DNA of 64,000 nucleotides. Origin: an uncultured Alphaproteobacteria bacterium (GTDB taxonomy: Bacteria > Pseudomonadota > Alphaproteobacteria > RF32 > CAG-239). The notes under the pieces were generated by a model, which was given only the letters and a program-made list of their open reading frames with translations, had not been told where the DNA came from and searched no databases. Below are positions 36,798-46,700 of this stretch, piece after piece. The stretch is from NCBI GenBank assembly GCA_910584385.1, contig CAJUAK010000004.1, positions 67,747-131,746 of the forward strand, read 5' to 3'. Position numbers and translations under genes: made by a program. Each line of letters opens with the position of its first letter. Positions within the stretch are counted from its first letter, which is position 1.

Positions 36798-36833
36798 ACC
36801 CCTTGTTCCCGATTGGGAATAAGGGGTATTTTT
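36798..36833 (+). terminator. strong rho-independent terminator
   Basis: A 13-bp stem (36798-36810 with 36815-36827, one G-T pair) and a GATT loop, followed by ATTTTTA. It ends the lipoprotein gene seven bases after its stop. Confidence 0.9.
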
Positions 36834-36837
36834 ATTG

Positions 36838-36866
36838 TTGACTCGGCAAATTGAATGTACTAATTT
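36838..36866 (+). promoter_or_regulatory. putative ileS promoter and leader
   Basis: TTGACT (36838-36843), a 17-base spacer and TAATTT (36861-36866), leaving a leader of about 150 bases before ileS. The leader contains a GAGATTCTC palindrome (about 36889-36897) and TATCCC/GGGATA arms around TTAG near 36935-36950, both of unknown meaning. No small gene or known riboswitch was seen in it. Confidence 0.4.
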
Positions 36867-37018
36867 TTACCTCAGTAACAATTAGCGAGATTCTCAATAT
36901 GTGCATTTTTAACATAAATATACCTTTCATTATTATCCCTTAGGGGATATTCATTTTCGCACATAACTCATTACCGCCTAATCAAAAACAAAATCAATCA
37001 TTTACGGGTATAAGAACC

Positions 37019-40000
37019 ATGAAACACTATGCTGAGGTTAAAGCAAAGCCAGACTTTGTTGAAGTTGAAAAAGAAGTATTAAAATTTTGGGAAGAAGATA
37101 AAACATTCGAAAAATCCGTCCGCAACCGAGACGGTGCCGCCGAATTTGTTTTTTATGACGGCCCGCCTTTTGCAAACGGCACGCCGCACTATGGGCATAT
37201 TATGGTTTCTTATGTAAAGGATGTTGTAGCCCGTTTTCAGACAATGAACGGCAAAAAGGTCGAACGCCGCCTTGGGTGGGATTGCCACGGCCTTCCGGCT
37301 GAAATGTCTGCTGAAAAGCAGCTGGGTGTCTCCGGACGCAAGCAGATTGAAGAATTCGGCGTTGAAAAATTTAATGATTTTTGCCGCAATGATGTTTTGA
37401 AATATTCCGGCATTTGGGTTGATATGTTCAAACGCATCGGCCGTTGGGTTGATTTTAACCATGATTATAAAACCATGGATTTATCTTTCATGGAAAGCGT
37501 AATTAACAATTTCAAACAGCTTTACGAGAAAGGGCTTGTTTATGAAGATTACCGCGTCCTTCCATATTCTTGGGCAGCGGAAACCCCGCTTTCAAATTTT
37601 GAAGTAAACCAGGGCTACCAAGACAAGACCGACAATGCCATAACCGTGATGTTCAAGCTTGAAAACGGCATGAATATCCTGGTTTGGACAACCACGCCTT
37701 GGACACTGCCGTCAAACTTAATGCTGGCAGTCGGAAAAGATATTGATTATGCCGTCATGGAAGAAAACGGCGAAAAATATGTGTTGGCAGAAGCATTGCT
37801 CGGCCGTTATAAAAAACAGCTCGAAAAAGCTGAAAAGGTCGGCAGCCTGAAAGGCAGCGACTTGATTGGCCTGAGCTATGAGCCGATGTTCCCTTATTTC
37901 AAACATCTCAAAGAAAAAGGCGCTTTTAAGGTTTTAAGCGGCGAGTTTGTTTCCACGGAAGACGGCACCGGCATTGTCCATATTGCACCGGGCTTTGGAC
38001 AGGACGACTTTGAAGCCTGCCGTGCCTGCGATGAAAACTTCCCGGTAATCTGTCCGGTGGACGAAGCTGGAAAATTCACCTCCGAAGTGCCCGATTATGA
38101 AGGCAAACAGGTCTTTGAAACCAATGAACCGATTATGCAATGGCTGAAAGAAAAGGGGCTGTTGGTCAAAAAAGAACAATATACCCACTCTTATCCTTTC
38201 TGCTGGCGGACGGATACGCCGCTGATTTACAAGGCGATGTCTTCCTGGTTTGTCAAAGTAACGGATTTTCGCGATGAAATGGTTAAAAACAACCAGCAGA
38301 TTAACTGGGTTCCGGACCATATTAAAGACGGGCGTTTCGGAAAATGGCTGGAAGGTGCCCGCGATTGGTCAATTTCCCGCAACAGATTCTGGGGAACGCC
38401 GATTCCTGTTTGGAAATCGGATAATCCGAAATTCCCGCGGACGGATGTTTTTGGCTCCGTTGCTGAAATAAAGGAAAAAACAGGCATTGAAGTAACCAAT
38501 TTGCACAAGCCCTATATCGACGATGTTGTTTATCCTAACCCGGATGATCCTTCCGGCAAGACCATGATGCGCCGTGTCAGCGACGTTTTTGACTGCTGGT
38601 TTGAATCCGGATCTATGCCTTACGCGCAAGTCCATTATCCTTTTGACAATAAAGAATGGTTTGAGAACCATTTCCCGGCCGATTTCATTGTTGAGGCGAT
38701 GGATCAGACGCGCGGGTGGTTCTATACATTGACGGTTTTGTCAACGGCCTTGCATAACCGCCCGGCATTCAAAAACTGCATTTGCACGGGGCTGTTGATG
38801 GCGGAAGGCGGGCAGAAGCTTTCCAAACGCCTGAAGAATTATCCTGACCCGAATGAAGTTTTGGAGACTGTCGGCTCGGATGCCTTGCGCTGGTTTTTAG
38901 TATCTTCTCCGGTGTTAAAAGGCGGAAACCTTGCTGTTGATAAGGAAGGGAAAGAAATTGCCAAAGCGGCGCGCGTAGCGCTTATCCCTTTGTGGAACGC
39001 TTTTTATTTCTTCACGCTTTATGCCAATGCCGAAGGCTATAAAGCCAAAGAAGTTTCTTCTTCGGCTGAAGCGATAGACAATTACATTTTATCAAAATTA
39101 AAACATTTGGCAAAAACCGTACAAAACGGAATTAACAGCTATGACGTTGCTGCGGCGACAAATGAGACGGCCTTGTTTATGGAAATTTTAAACAACTGGT
39201 ATATCCGCCGCACCCGCGACCGTTTTTGGGAAGGCGATAAACAGGCGTTTGACGTGCTTTACACGGTTTTGGTTAATTTGAGCAAAATTTTGGCGCCTTT
39301 AATGCCCTTTATGGCTGAATATGTATATAAAACGCTGACCGGCGGCGAATCCGTACACTTGACGGATTATCCGGCGCTGGATGATATCCGTGAAGATGCT
39401 TCCCTGATGGAAGAAATGGATTTCTTGCAGGATTTGTGTTCTGCCGGCAAATTTATCCGCGAGGAGAAAAACCTGCGTAACCGCCTGCCGCTAAGCAGCC
39501 TGACGGTTATTGGCAGAGAATTGGATAAAGCCTATCAGGAAATTGTCAAAGACGAGCTGAATGTGAAGGAAGTCCTTTTTGACAGCAACCTCAACGCCTA
39601 TGCGGATAAAAAAATATATCTGTATACGCCGTTGCTGGGCAAGGCCTTGGGTAAGGATATGGGGCCGGTGATGGGCGCTTACAAACAGGGAAAATGGGAA
39701 CTAAATGCCGATGGCACCCTGGATATTGCCGGAAAGACTCTTTCTAAAGACTTGTTCGAGGTTCGCCTGGAAATGAAAGACGGTGTTGCCGGAAGGGCCT
39801 TTGCTGATAATAAAGCTGTCGTAACATTAGATACAAACGTTACGGAAGAATTGAAGCGGGAAGGCATGGCGCGCGATTTTGTCCGCCTGGTACAGACATT
39901 GCGCAAAGATAAAGACTTCAATATTTCTGATAGGATAGAGCTTTGCTATGCTACGGATAATGCGGAATTGTCGAAAGCTTTGGCTGAAAACGAATCCTAT

Positions 40001-40105
40001 ATTGCGGAACAAGTTTTGGCCGTACGGGTCAATAAGTCCTGTGCGGAAGGAACAGCCGCGGATATTGAAGGCGCTGCAATTACTTATAATGCAAAAGTAG
40101 CATAA
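37019..40105 (+). CDS. ileS: isoleucyl-tRNA synthetase, eukaryote-like (IleS2-type)
   Basis: 1028-aa class I synthetase charging tRNA-Ile. HIGH motif HYGH at 57-60 in PPFANGTPHYGHIM and KMSKS motif KLSKR at 600-604 in KLSKRLKNYPDP. These two motif neighbourhoods and the length (about 930-940 in the usual bacterial type 1 enzyme) fit the type 2, eukaryote-like IleRS, which lacks the C-terminal zinc finger; none is visible here. An editing (CP1) domain lies between, with a WTTTPWTLPSN motif near 225. Type 2 enzymes are known for low mupirocin sensitivity; that is family knowledge, not tested here. The ribosome binding site is weak (GGGTA). A strong terminator follows. Confidence 0.95.
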   Translation: MKHYAEVKAKPDFVEVEKEVLKFWEEDKTFEKSVRNRDGAAEFVFYDGPPFANGTPHYGHIMVSYVKDVVARFQTMNGKKVERRLGWDCHGLPAEMSAEKQLGVSGRKQIEEFGVEKFNDFCRNDVLKYSGIWVDMFKRIGRWVDFNHDYKTMDLSFMESVINNFKQLYEKGLVYEDYRVLPYSWAAETPLSNFEVNQGYQDKTDNAITVMFKLENGMNILVWTTTPWTLPSNLMLAVGKDIDYAVMEENGEKYVLAEALLGRYKKQLEKAEKVGSLKGSDLIGLSYEPMFPYFKHLKEKGAFKVLSGEFVSTEDGTGIVHIAPGFGQDDFEACRACDENFPVICPVDEAGKFTSEVPDYEGKQVFETNEPIMQWLKEKGLLVKKEQYTHSYPFCWRTDTPLIYKAMSSWFVKVTDFRDEMVKNNQQINWVPDHIKDGRFGKWLEGARDWSISRNRFWGTPIPVWKSDNPKFPRTDVFGSVAEIKEKTGIEVTNLHKPYIDDVVYPNPDDPSGKTMMRRVSDVFDCWFESGSMPYAQVHYPFDNKEWFENHFPADFIVEAMDQTRGWFYTLTVLSTALHNRPAFKNCICTGLLMAEGGQKLSKRLKNYPDPNEVLETVGSDALRWFLVSSPVLKGGNLAVDKEGKEIAKAARVALIPLWNAFYFFTLYANAEGYKAKEVSSSAEAIDNYILSKLKHLAKTVQNGINSYDVAAATNETALFMEILNNWYIRRTRDRFWEGDKQAFDVLYTVLVNLSKILAPLMPFMAEYVYKTLTGGESVHLTDYPALDDIREDASLMEEMDFLQDLCSAGKFIREEKNLRNRLPLSSLTVIGRELDKAYQEIVKDELNVKEVLFDSNLNAYADKKIYLYTPLLGKALGKDMGPVMGAYKQGKWELNADGTLDIAGKTLSKDLFEVRLEMKDGVAGRAFADNKAVVTLDTNVTEELKREGMARDFVRLVQTLRKDKDFNISDRIELCYATDNAELSKALAENESYIAEQVLAVRVNKSCAEGTAADIEGAAITYNAKVA

Positions 40106-40125
40106 TCTGTTATGTATTAAGCTGG

Positions 40126-40152
40126 AAAGGGGAGGCAAGCCTCCCCTTTTTC
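40126..40152 (+). terminator. terminator of ileS
   Basis: Stem AAAGGGGAGG / CCTCCCCTTT with a CAAG-type loop, followed by T-rich sequence, 20 bases after the ileS stop codon. Confidence 0.88.
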
Positions 40153-40163
40153 TATAAAATAAG

Positions 40164-40191
40164 TGTTTTTTAATAAAATTTGTGCTATAAT
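40164..40191 (+). promoter_or_regulatory. putative promoter of the 40329 gene
   Basis: An extended -10 box, TGCTATAAT (TATAAT at 40186-40191), with a weak -35 (TGTTTT at 40164). A second candidate, TATGAT at 40276-40281, lies closer to the gene. The whole interval 40153-40328 is A/T-rich with no gene. Confidence 0.35.
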
Positions 40192-40328
40192 TTTCTTAAA
40201 AGAAGATGTTGAGCAGAATAATATTTGTAAAAAATGACTCAATGGACAAAATTTTTGTTGAAATAGGTCTTTTTTTATGATATGTTATTGACAACTATGA
40301 AATATATTTGCGGCAAAGGGGCAAAAAA

Positions 40329-43300
40329 ATGGCACAAAATGAACAGACAAATGGACTGAATAATGAGCAGATTTCTGCTCTCCAAGCAATCTTAAATGAT
40401 GAAACCAGCTCTGCAAAAGAGATGGAAGAAGCTTATATGATGCTTTCTAAGGCAGGAAAGATTGATGATTCAAAGACATATCTGGAAAAAATAAAAGCCA
40501 AAAGGGAAATGGAAAAAATTCAGAATCAAAAAGAAGCTAAAAATGTGGAAGACCACTATAGCGAGGTTTCTGAAATTTTAGACAGTATGAATCCTTTGGA
40601 TGAAAAGGACGAACATTTTAATGTGTTCCGTTTCAAAATGGATGCAATCGTCATCAATGATGAAGACGGAAACCCCTTAAATGAAAACGACCGTAAAGAT
40701 GCCGTTCAGTTTTTAATCGATTCTGCTAAATTATCGGTAAAGAAAGATTTATTAAGCGCTCCGGATTATTTAGCAAACAGAAACGGCGACAAAAGAAAAG
40801 TTGCCGAAGATTTGCTTATGGCCAAATTGCTTGATGCTCAAATGCAGATTGCAATGGGTTATGACCAGATTCTTCCTGCAACTGAGCAGGAACTCTCTTC
40901 CCCTGTAGGCTTTAACGAATTTTGCAGCCGCGTTAAAAACGAGTTGCCGGAAGCTTTTGAAAAATTTAAAAATGCTGAGCCGAAAAAGCCGCTTTATACA
41001 GATATTAAATCTTTGGCGAACTACTACTCAAATGCGCATTATGATAATCAAGGCTTTATTGATAAGCTGTCTCAATATGACTTAAATGAAAAAGCAAAAG
41101 AAAAGCTGCAAGCGTTCCAAAGTTCCGTATCTGCTTTAGATGACAAAATTTCAAAACATGCAAAATTTGGAAAATGGTATGCCCAAGCCAAAGAGCTCGG
41201 CAAAGCACTTTGGAAAAATAAAAAAACAATTGCAGCAAATGCTTTATTCGGTGCTGCAGCTTCAGCTGCCTTGGTGGCAGGAGGCTGGGCCGGAGCTGTC
41301 GCTTACACGGGTTGGGTTGCCTATAGTAAAATTCACCAGCCGATTTATAATGAATATAAACGGCAGCTGAGCAAAGGCGGCGAAGCAAACTATTGGGATA
41401 CTGTGAAAGAGACGATGCAGGGCTTGTTTACAAAACAAACAGATCCTCACAAAAAAGCCTTGAAGGCAAAAGTATGGGGCGGCATTGCCGCTGCCGGACT
41501 GGGCGGAACCATCGCTGGTGTCGGTGCTGCTTTGGGCGTGGGCGTTGTTGGCAATGGTGTTGCCGCAGCCTCAACAAAACTTAGCGTTAGCACCGTGGCG
41601 GCAACAGGAAATATTACTGGCGATACAATTCGCTTAAAAGCATATAAAAAATTGCTCAATTCTGAAGATGAAGAATTGGCTAAAGAGGCGAAAGCGGAAG
41701 TAACCTCTGCAAAATGGGCAATCGGTGGTTCTATCGTTGGTTTGGGAATATCAGCTATCTTTAATGGCGGGAAATTGTTGGATGAAAATGCCAGCACGAT
41801 AGACGCTGCATCTCAACCGGGGATAAAGCCAGAAACAGGTGCTCCAACAGTAAAGCCAGAAGCTACAGATAGTATTTCAGCCCAGTCTGATTCAACAAGT
41901 GTAGCGGCATCTGGCGCAAATGCGGGAAATACCCCTCCTGCTGGTACTGGAGATGTAAATGCCGAAGATTATGAGCTTCCGAAGGCTTATGATGCAAAAA
42001 CAATGCAAGGCATATCTCCTAAACAATTTAATACATTGTTTAAACATGCTAATGAACAATTTATTGGCGGAAACGATGCTTTAGAGTCAGCCTATAGTGC
42101 TGCCCAAAGGTTAACCCCGGAACAATTATCGGCTTTGGGTATGAAATCGCCGGCAGAATTGGTTTACAAATTCTCCCGTCTGGACTTTGAGTTAGGTAGA
42201 AGACCTGATGTTGATGCGTTAATGGACAAAATAGATGTTGCATTTAAAGAAGGTGATTTAAAGTCGTTAGATGAGCATCTAAAGCATGCTCTTGACAAAG
42301 GATGGATTTCATCAGATGTAGCTGAGACAAAAGATAAAGCTGAGATTCTTGCGGCGCTTGACAGAAAAGTATTATATGTTGGTGAATATCCTGTAGACCC
42401 GGCTCATCCGGAACTTGGCAATATTACAAATGCTAAACTGAAATTGGAACAATTGTTAAATTGCCAGGAAATCATCCAGGAAAATGGAAAAGTAACTCCG
42501 GGAGATTTGGCGGTGATGAAGGCTCTGTTGAAAACCGTGGATGAAAACGGGCAATACCGCGGTATCGGTTGGGACAAAGGAATGACTCATAATGTCCCGA
42601 ATGGCGGAACAGGAAATGATAATTGCGATGAGGTTAATAAGCCCAATTATAAACCAGGCGGCAGATTGCCAAGCAATGTACCGGCTTCCAAAGTCCCTGA
42701 AAATATTTCTGGAAAGGATGTCGAAGTCAAAGGCACGGATACCAAGAGAATAAGCATAGGTATAGTGCCATCGGGAGAAATTCCTCAGTTAAAAGTTCCT
42801 TTGGCGGAAATTGAGATGCCGGAAATTTCGCCTTCAATTTCCTGGGGTGATGGAAAAGAGGTTGAAACCGTTGTGAATGTTGGTAGATCTTCTGTTAACG
42901 GGCATTTCTTTAGGGAAAATTATCTGCATACGCAAATTGTGAATGCCCAAAGGTTTGAAGGCATGATAAATGGCCAAAATGCTGTCAGAATTGAAGGGCA
43001 GCTGCCAGATGGAACACGTTTTGTCCAGGTTGATATGGAAGATGGAAATAAACTGGTTGGTGTCCAAAAGCCTGGTGAGGAAATGAAAACTGTCAAGCTG
43101 GGTAAAGGGCAGGAAGGCGTTATCAACGCTCAAGCTGATGAACTTCTTGCTGTCCGTGATAAATTCAAAGGGACAAGCATTGCCACAAGTGATGAAACAA
43201 CAACAGTCAACGGGCATAATGGCAAGGTTAAACTGCCTAAAGGAACCCTCGTCCACGACCAGGAAGGCAATACTTATGTACCCGGGAAAAAGGGCACGAC

Positions 43301-43475
43301 CTACTGCGTAGATGCCGATAACAAAGTGGCTATCAATGGTACGCATACAGAAGATGCCGATGTGGTTCGCGATACAAGAGATATAACCTATAACGCAAAT
43401 GGTTTGCCAAAACCCAAAGACGGAGAAACAGTCTCTCAAACGATATTACGCGCAAAGGTTGCGAAAAGCAGATAA
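40329..43475 (+). CDS. large protein of unknown family, first gene of the VirB6-associated block
   Basis: 1048-aa protein not recognised. Residues 1-295 are polar and helical, without signal peptide. Three Gly/Ala-rich hydrophobic stretches follow (about 300-332, 378-415 and 455-478) that could enter a membrane as hairpins. Then come a Ser/Thr/Pro-rich linker (about 490-545), a helical section (LTPEQLSALGMKSPAELVYKFSR) and a C-terminal beta-rich part with repeated NGxx turns. The tail is basic (ILRAKVAKSR). The ATG at 40329 has AAAGGGG eight bases ahead; a TTG seven codons earlier lacks one. It lies between ileS and a second giant gene of similar layout, ahead of two VirB6-like genes, so it may be a partner or substrate of that system (inference). 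Confidence 0.8.
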   Translation: MAQNEQTNGLNNEQISALQAILNDETSSAKEMEEAYMMLSKAGKIDDSKTYLEKIKAKREMEKIQNQKEAKNVEDHYSEVSEILDSMNPLDEKDEHFNVFRFKMDAIVINDEDGNPLNENDRKDAVQFLIDSAKLSVKKDLLSAPDYLANRNGDKRKVAEDLLMAKLLDAQMQIAMGYDQILPATEQELSSPVGFNEFCSRVKNELPEAFEKFKNAEPKKPLYTDIKSLANYYSNAHYDNQGFIDKLSQYDLNEKAKEKLQAFQSSVSALDDKISKHAKFGKWYAQAKELGKALWKNKKTIAANALFGAAASAALVAGGWAGAVAYTGWVAYSKIHQPIYNEYKRQLSKGGEANYWDTVKETMQGLFTKQTDPHKKALKAKVWGGIAAAGLGGTIAGVGAALGVGVVGNGVAAASTKLSVSTVAATGNITGDTIRLKAYKKLLNSEDEELAKEAKAEVTSAKWAIGGSIVGLGISAIFNGGKLLDENASTIDAASQPGIKPETGAPTVKPEATDSISAQSDSTSVAASGANAGNTPPAGTGDVNAEDYELPKAYDAKTMQGISPKQFNTLFKHANEQFIGGNDALESAYSAAQRLTPEQLSALGMKSPAELVYKFSRLDFELGRRPDVDALMDKIDVAFKEGDLKSLDEHLKHALDKGWISSDVAETKDKAEILAALDRKVLYVGEYPVDPAHPELGNITNAKLKLEQLLNCQEIIQENGKVTPGDLAVMKALLKTVDENGQYRGIGWDKGMTHNVPNGGTGNDNCDEVNKPNYKPGGRLPSNVPASKVPENISGKDVEVKGTDTKRISIGIVPSGEIPQLKVPLAEIEMPEISPSISWGDGKEVETVVNVGRSSVNGHFFRENYLHTQIVNAQRFEGMINGQNAVRIEGQLPDGTRFVQVDMEDGNKLVGVQKPGEEMKTVKLGKGQEGVINAQADELLAVRDKFKGTSIATSDETTTVNGHNGKVKLPKGTLVHDQEGNTYVPGKKGTTYCVDADNKVAINGTHTEDADVVRDTRDITYNANGLPKPKDGETVSQTILRAKVAKSR

Positions 43476-43478
43476 TAA

Positions 43479-43506
43479 AAAGGCGGGAATTCTTCCCGCC
43501 TTTTTT
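43479..43506 (+). terminator. terminator of the 40329 gene
   Basis: Stem AGGCGGGAA / TTCCCGCCT with a three-base loop and a run of six T, directly after the stop codon. Confidence 0.9.
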
Positions 43507-43512
43507 ATGTCG

Positions 43513-43532
43513 GTGTGTGTTTGTGTGTGTGT
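43513..43532. repeat. short GT-rich dinucleotide tract
   Basis: Twenty bases of almost pure GT repeat, broken once by TT, just after the terminator. It is too far from the next start (over 200 bases) to suggest phase variation of that gene. Confidence 0.6.
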
Positions 43533-43680
43533 CATCAGGTGCTCTGAAAGAGATGATGTATACCATGAGGTATAAAGATAAACTAATCATCAAATGCGGA
43601 ATATCAAGGTCTCTATTGAATAAAAATTAACAAATTTTTGTTACATTAATATGAAATTCTTTTATGTGCTTGAAAAATAT

Positions 43681-43708
43681 TTGTTTTTCTTTGGAAAAAT
43701 GCTACAAT
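43681..43708 (+). promoter_or_regulatory. putative promoter of the 43744 gene
   Basis: TTGTTT (43681-43686), a 16-base spacer and TACAAT (43703-43708) with TGC just before it, 35 bases ahead of the ATG. Confidence 0.45.
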
Positions 43709-43743
43709 AAACATAAGGATTTGTGTGAACAAAGGAGATGGTA

Positions 43744-46700
43744 ATGGCTGATAATAATGAAAATTCAACAGAAAAAACACCGGAAAATATTGCCGCTATT
43801 ATCAATGATCCTGAAAAATTAGCAAATCTGACACCTTTTGAAATGAACCAATTCTACGCCCAAGCCAAAGGGGAAGAATTATCAAAACTTCAAGAGTATA
43901 TTTGGAATACTGCTTTAGATGCCGCTTCAGGGGAATTGCGCTATGAGACGCAGCAGCAATATAAAGACCTTCGTGCCGTATTGGAAAATTTGAATAAGAC
44001 AGCAGATGAAGAAAAGAAGGTTATCAACCAAATTATCGCATCTTCTGAAAAAGCGGACGGCGTATTAAAATTTGAAGCACAAACGCATAAATTGAATAAG
44101 CTGCTTAAAAAAAAGCAGATTTCTGTTGAAGACATAAAAGAGTTAATCGCGCTGAACGATTATTTTCGCGAGGTCAAGGATGTTACGGCCGAAGCCAAAG
44201 AAAGCGCGCAGAAAAGTGCTGCACAAGCAATTGAACAAGAGGTTCAAAGCTTTGTTGACTCGCCTGATGATTGGAGCATCGATTTTGTTGAAACCGGGCA
44301 ACAACTGATAGATGGCGTACAAAACGAAGAATTAAAAACAAAAGCGCAAGAAAAGTTAGATAATTTTGTAAATCGGTTTGATGAAGAAAATGGCTTGTCG
44401 GGATTAAAAACGCCTGAAGATTTGCATGCCTTTGAAGTCAGCATGCAAACGGCAATCGATTATTTTGACACGCTGCAGCCTTTTGCGGTTAAAGAAGGGA
44501 ACCTCCCGGAAGCGCCTCACGAGATAAAAATGGCGGAAGCCAGGGCTCAAGGATATTTGTTTCATCCTGACGGCAGTCAGAAAGATGGCTATAAAAAATG
44601 GGCTGAATTAAGCTGGGCTGAATTAGCCGATATCAACCAATTAACAATGTCCGGAGACGGCATTACGAAAGAAAGAGCCGCTTTCCATGATTATTTATGG
44701 AAAAAAGTTCAAAATATGGGAGAGTTAGGACAGGAGGATTTAGCTGCCGTCAAAGCTATTTTGGCAACGCCTGGTTTTCAAAATAAAGGGAGCGAGAACT
44801 CCTCTAAAAGCGACCGCAAAGCATTTGCAAAGATACAAGAAGCGGTTAAGGAAAGCAGTGAAAAATTAAAAACGCCGAATTTTGAAGCCCCTGAATTTGC
44901 TGAAAGCTATAAGGTTTTAAACGCATTAAGTTTCACAAATAAGGGAATCATCGGGCAAAAGGATCTTGGCGAAGAGAAAAATAAAGAAATTAAAAATCTT
45001 ATTATGGCGGCAGCACAGGCAGATGCTGCTAAGCGCTTTGCCACGCTGACACCGGAAGAAATAAGCCAGTTTCGTGAACATATGCCAAACGGCGCCGAGT
45101 TTCAGCCTTATGTCTTAAACAGCCTGCTCAATGAAAGCATAACCGAAATTGCCGTGGAATTAGTTGTCAACCAAGACTTAGCCCGCGTTATGGGCAACCA
45201 AAAGCCTGACGCGGAAAAGTTAGTTGAAACCTTGGGCAAAATGGCGGATAGCAACAAATCTTATGCTGTTTCAGAATCCACGGTAACCGGCATTTTAGCC
45301 AGAAGGGCTTCCCAAAACCATGATGTCGCCGTCCGTTTTGCACAGCTTTCAGGAAAAGCAGGCTACACGCCGGCCAATGTTTTAGCAACAAATAATAAAA
45401 ATTTTGATGGTAAGGCGGCTGCAGTTTTGCCAGGTTATAATAATACGATAAATGCGGCAAACACACTTAAAAATTTACAAAATAGCTCACTGGGGCGGGC
45501 ATCGCAAAATGTGGCGGTTGCTACGCTTATTTCAATTGAGCCGTCTACAGCGGCGTTTTTCGGCGCGCAGGCGGTTTACCGGAATATTGCCCCGATTGTC
45601 AAGGATATTCGCACATTAAAAAGAACAGGGCAATGGCCGGGATTAAAAGAATATGTCAAAAATAATAAGGGCCTGTTGGCTGAACGCATTGGCGGTGCTG
45701 TCTTAGGCGGGGCAACCGTATTAACCAGCCTGACAGGAATAGGCACGCCTTTGATGTCTGCTGCAAAAATGGGCGCGGCTTTTGGAATGCAAGTTTTTTC
45801 TGAAGTCAGAAGAAACGGTTGGAGTTGGAAAGGAATAACTAAGGTTGCCAAGAATTTTTCTGCGCAGGCAGCTTTGGCAGCCATAACCGGAGGCGTTGCG
45901 CATGAAGCCTTTGCCAATATAGAAAATGTTTCAACTGAATTGCCAACGGAACAACCTGTAGAGGCAGATGTCCCCGTTGAGGAAGATGTGGCGGTAAAAG
46001 AACCGGTAGCCGCTGCAAATACGGCTGCGGAACAAGTACACACAGAAACTTTAAATAATGTAACAGAAAATGTCGCGGATAATGTAGAAAACATCGATGC
46101 ACCCCAGGCAACGTCAATTACAGAAAATGACCAGGTTATTGAAGAAATCCAGGTTTCAACAAACGAGCCGGAGCCGGTAGCTGAAAACGTAGAAACTATT
46201 GAAGATGCTCAAGTTTCTGCGGAGCCGGCCGCTGACGAAAATACGGAAGTTGTCGAAGATGTTCAAGCCGCGCAAGAAGGGGAAGGTTTGTCTGGTGAAA
46301 CTATTGTTCCAGAAGCTGCAGCTGATTTACAGTCTGAAGTTGACGGCGTGAAATATACGTTTACCACAGATAAGGAAAGCGGCAATATCAGGATTAATTT
46401 TACAGATGAGGCCAATCATTCTCAGGATGACCTGACCCGTTTAAATAAAGAGGTCGCCGATCAGGCTTATTCAGTGCAGACGGGTGATAATGTCTCCGGA
46501 CCGCTAAGCGAAGAGACAATGGCACAAATTAAAGAAATGTATGAATCGCAGGAATCTGAAGTTGCAGGACAAGATGTATCTTTAGAAATGGGCAGCGCTC
46601 CAACAGATACCGGCACAGGCGATAGCTCTTCGGACAGCGATGATGGCGGCAGTGTCGGCGGAGAAGGTTCGGAAGCTTCTAAAATGCAAGAAGGCGAAAT

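Noticed and set aside
40308..40328. TTG start of the 1048-aa protein
   Set aside because: The ATG at 40329 has AAAGGGG at good spacing; the TTG has none.
43513..43532. GT tract as a phase-variation switch
   Set aside because: It is over 200 bases from the next start and outside the apparent promoter.
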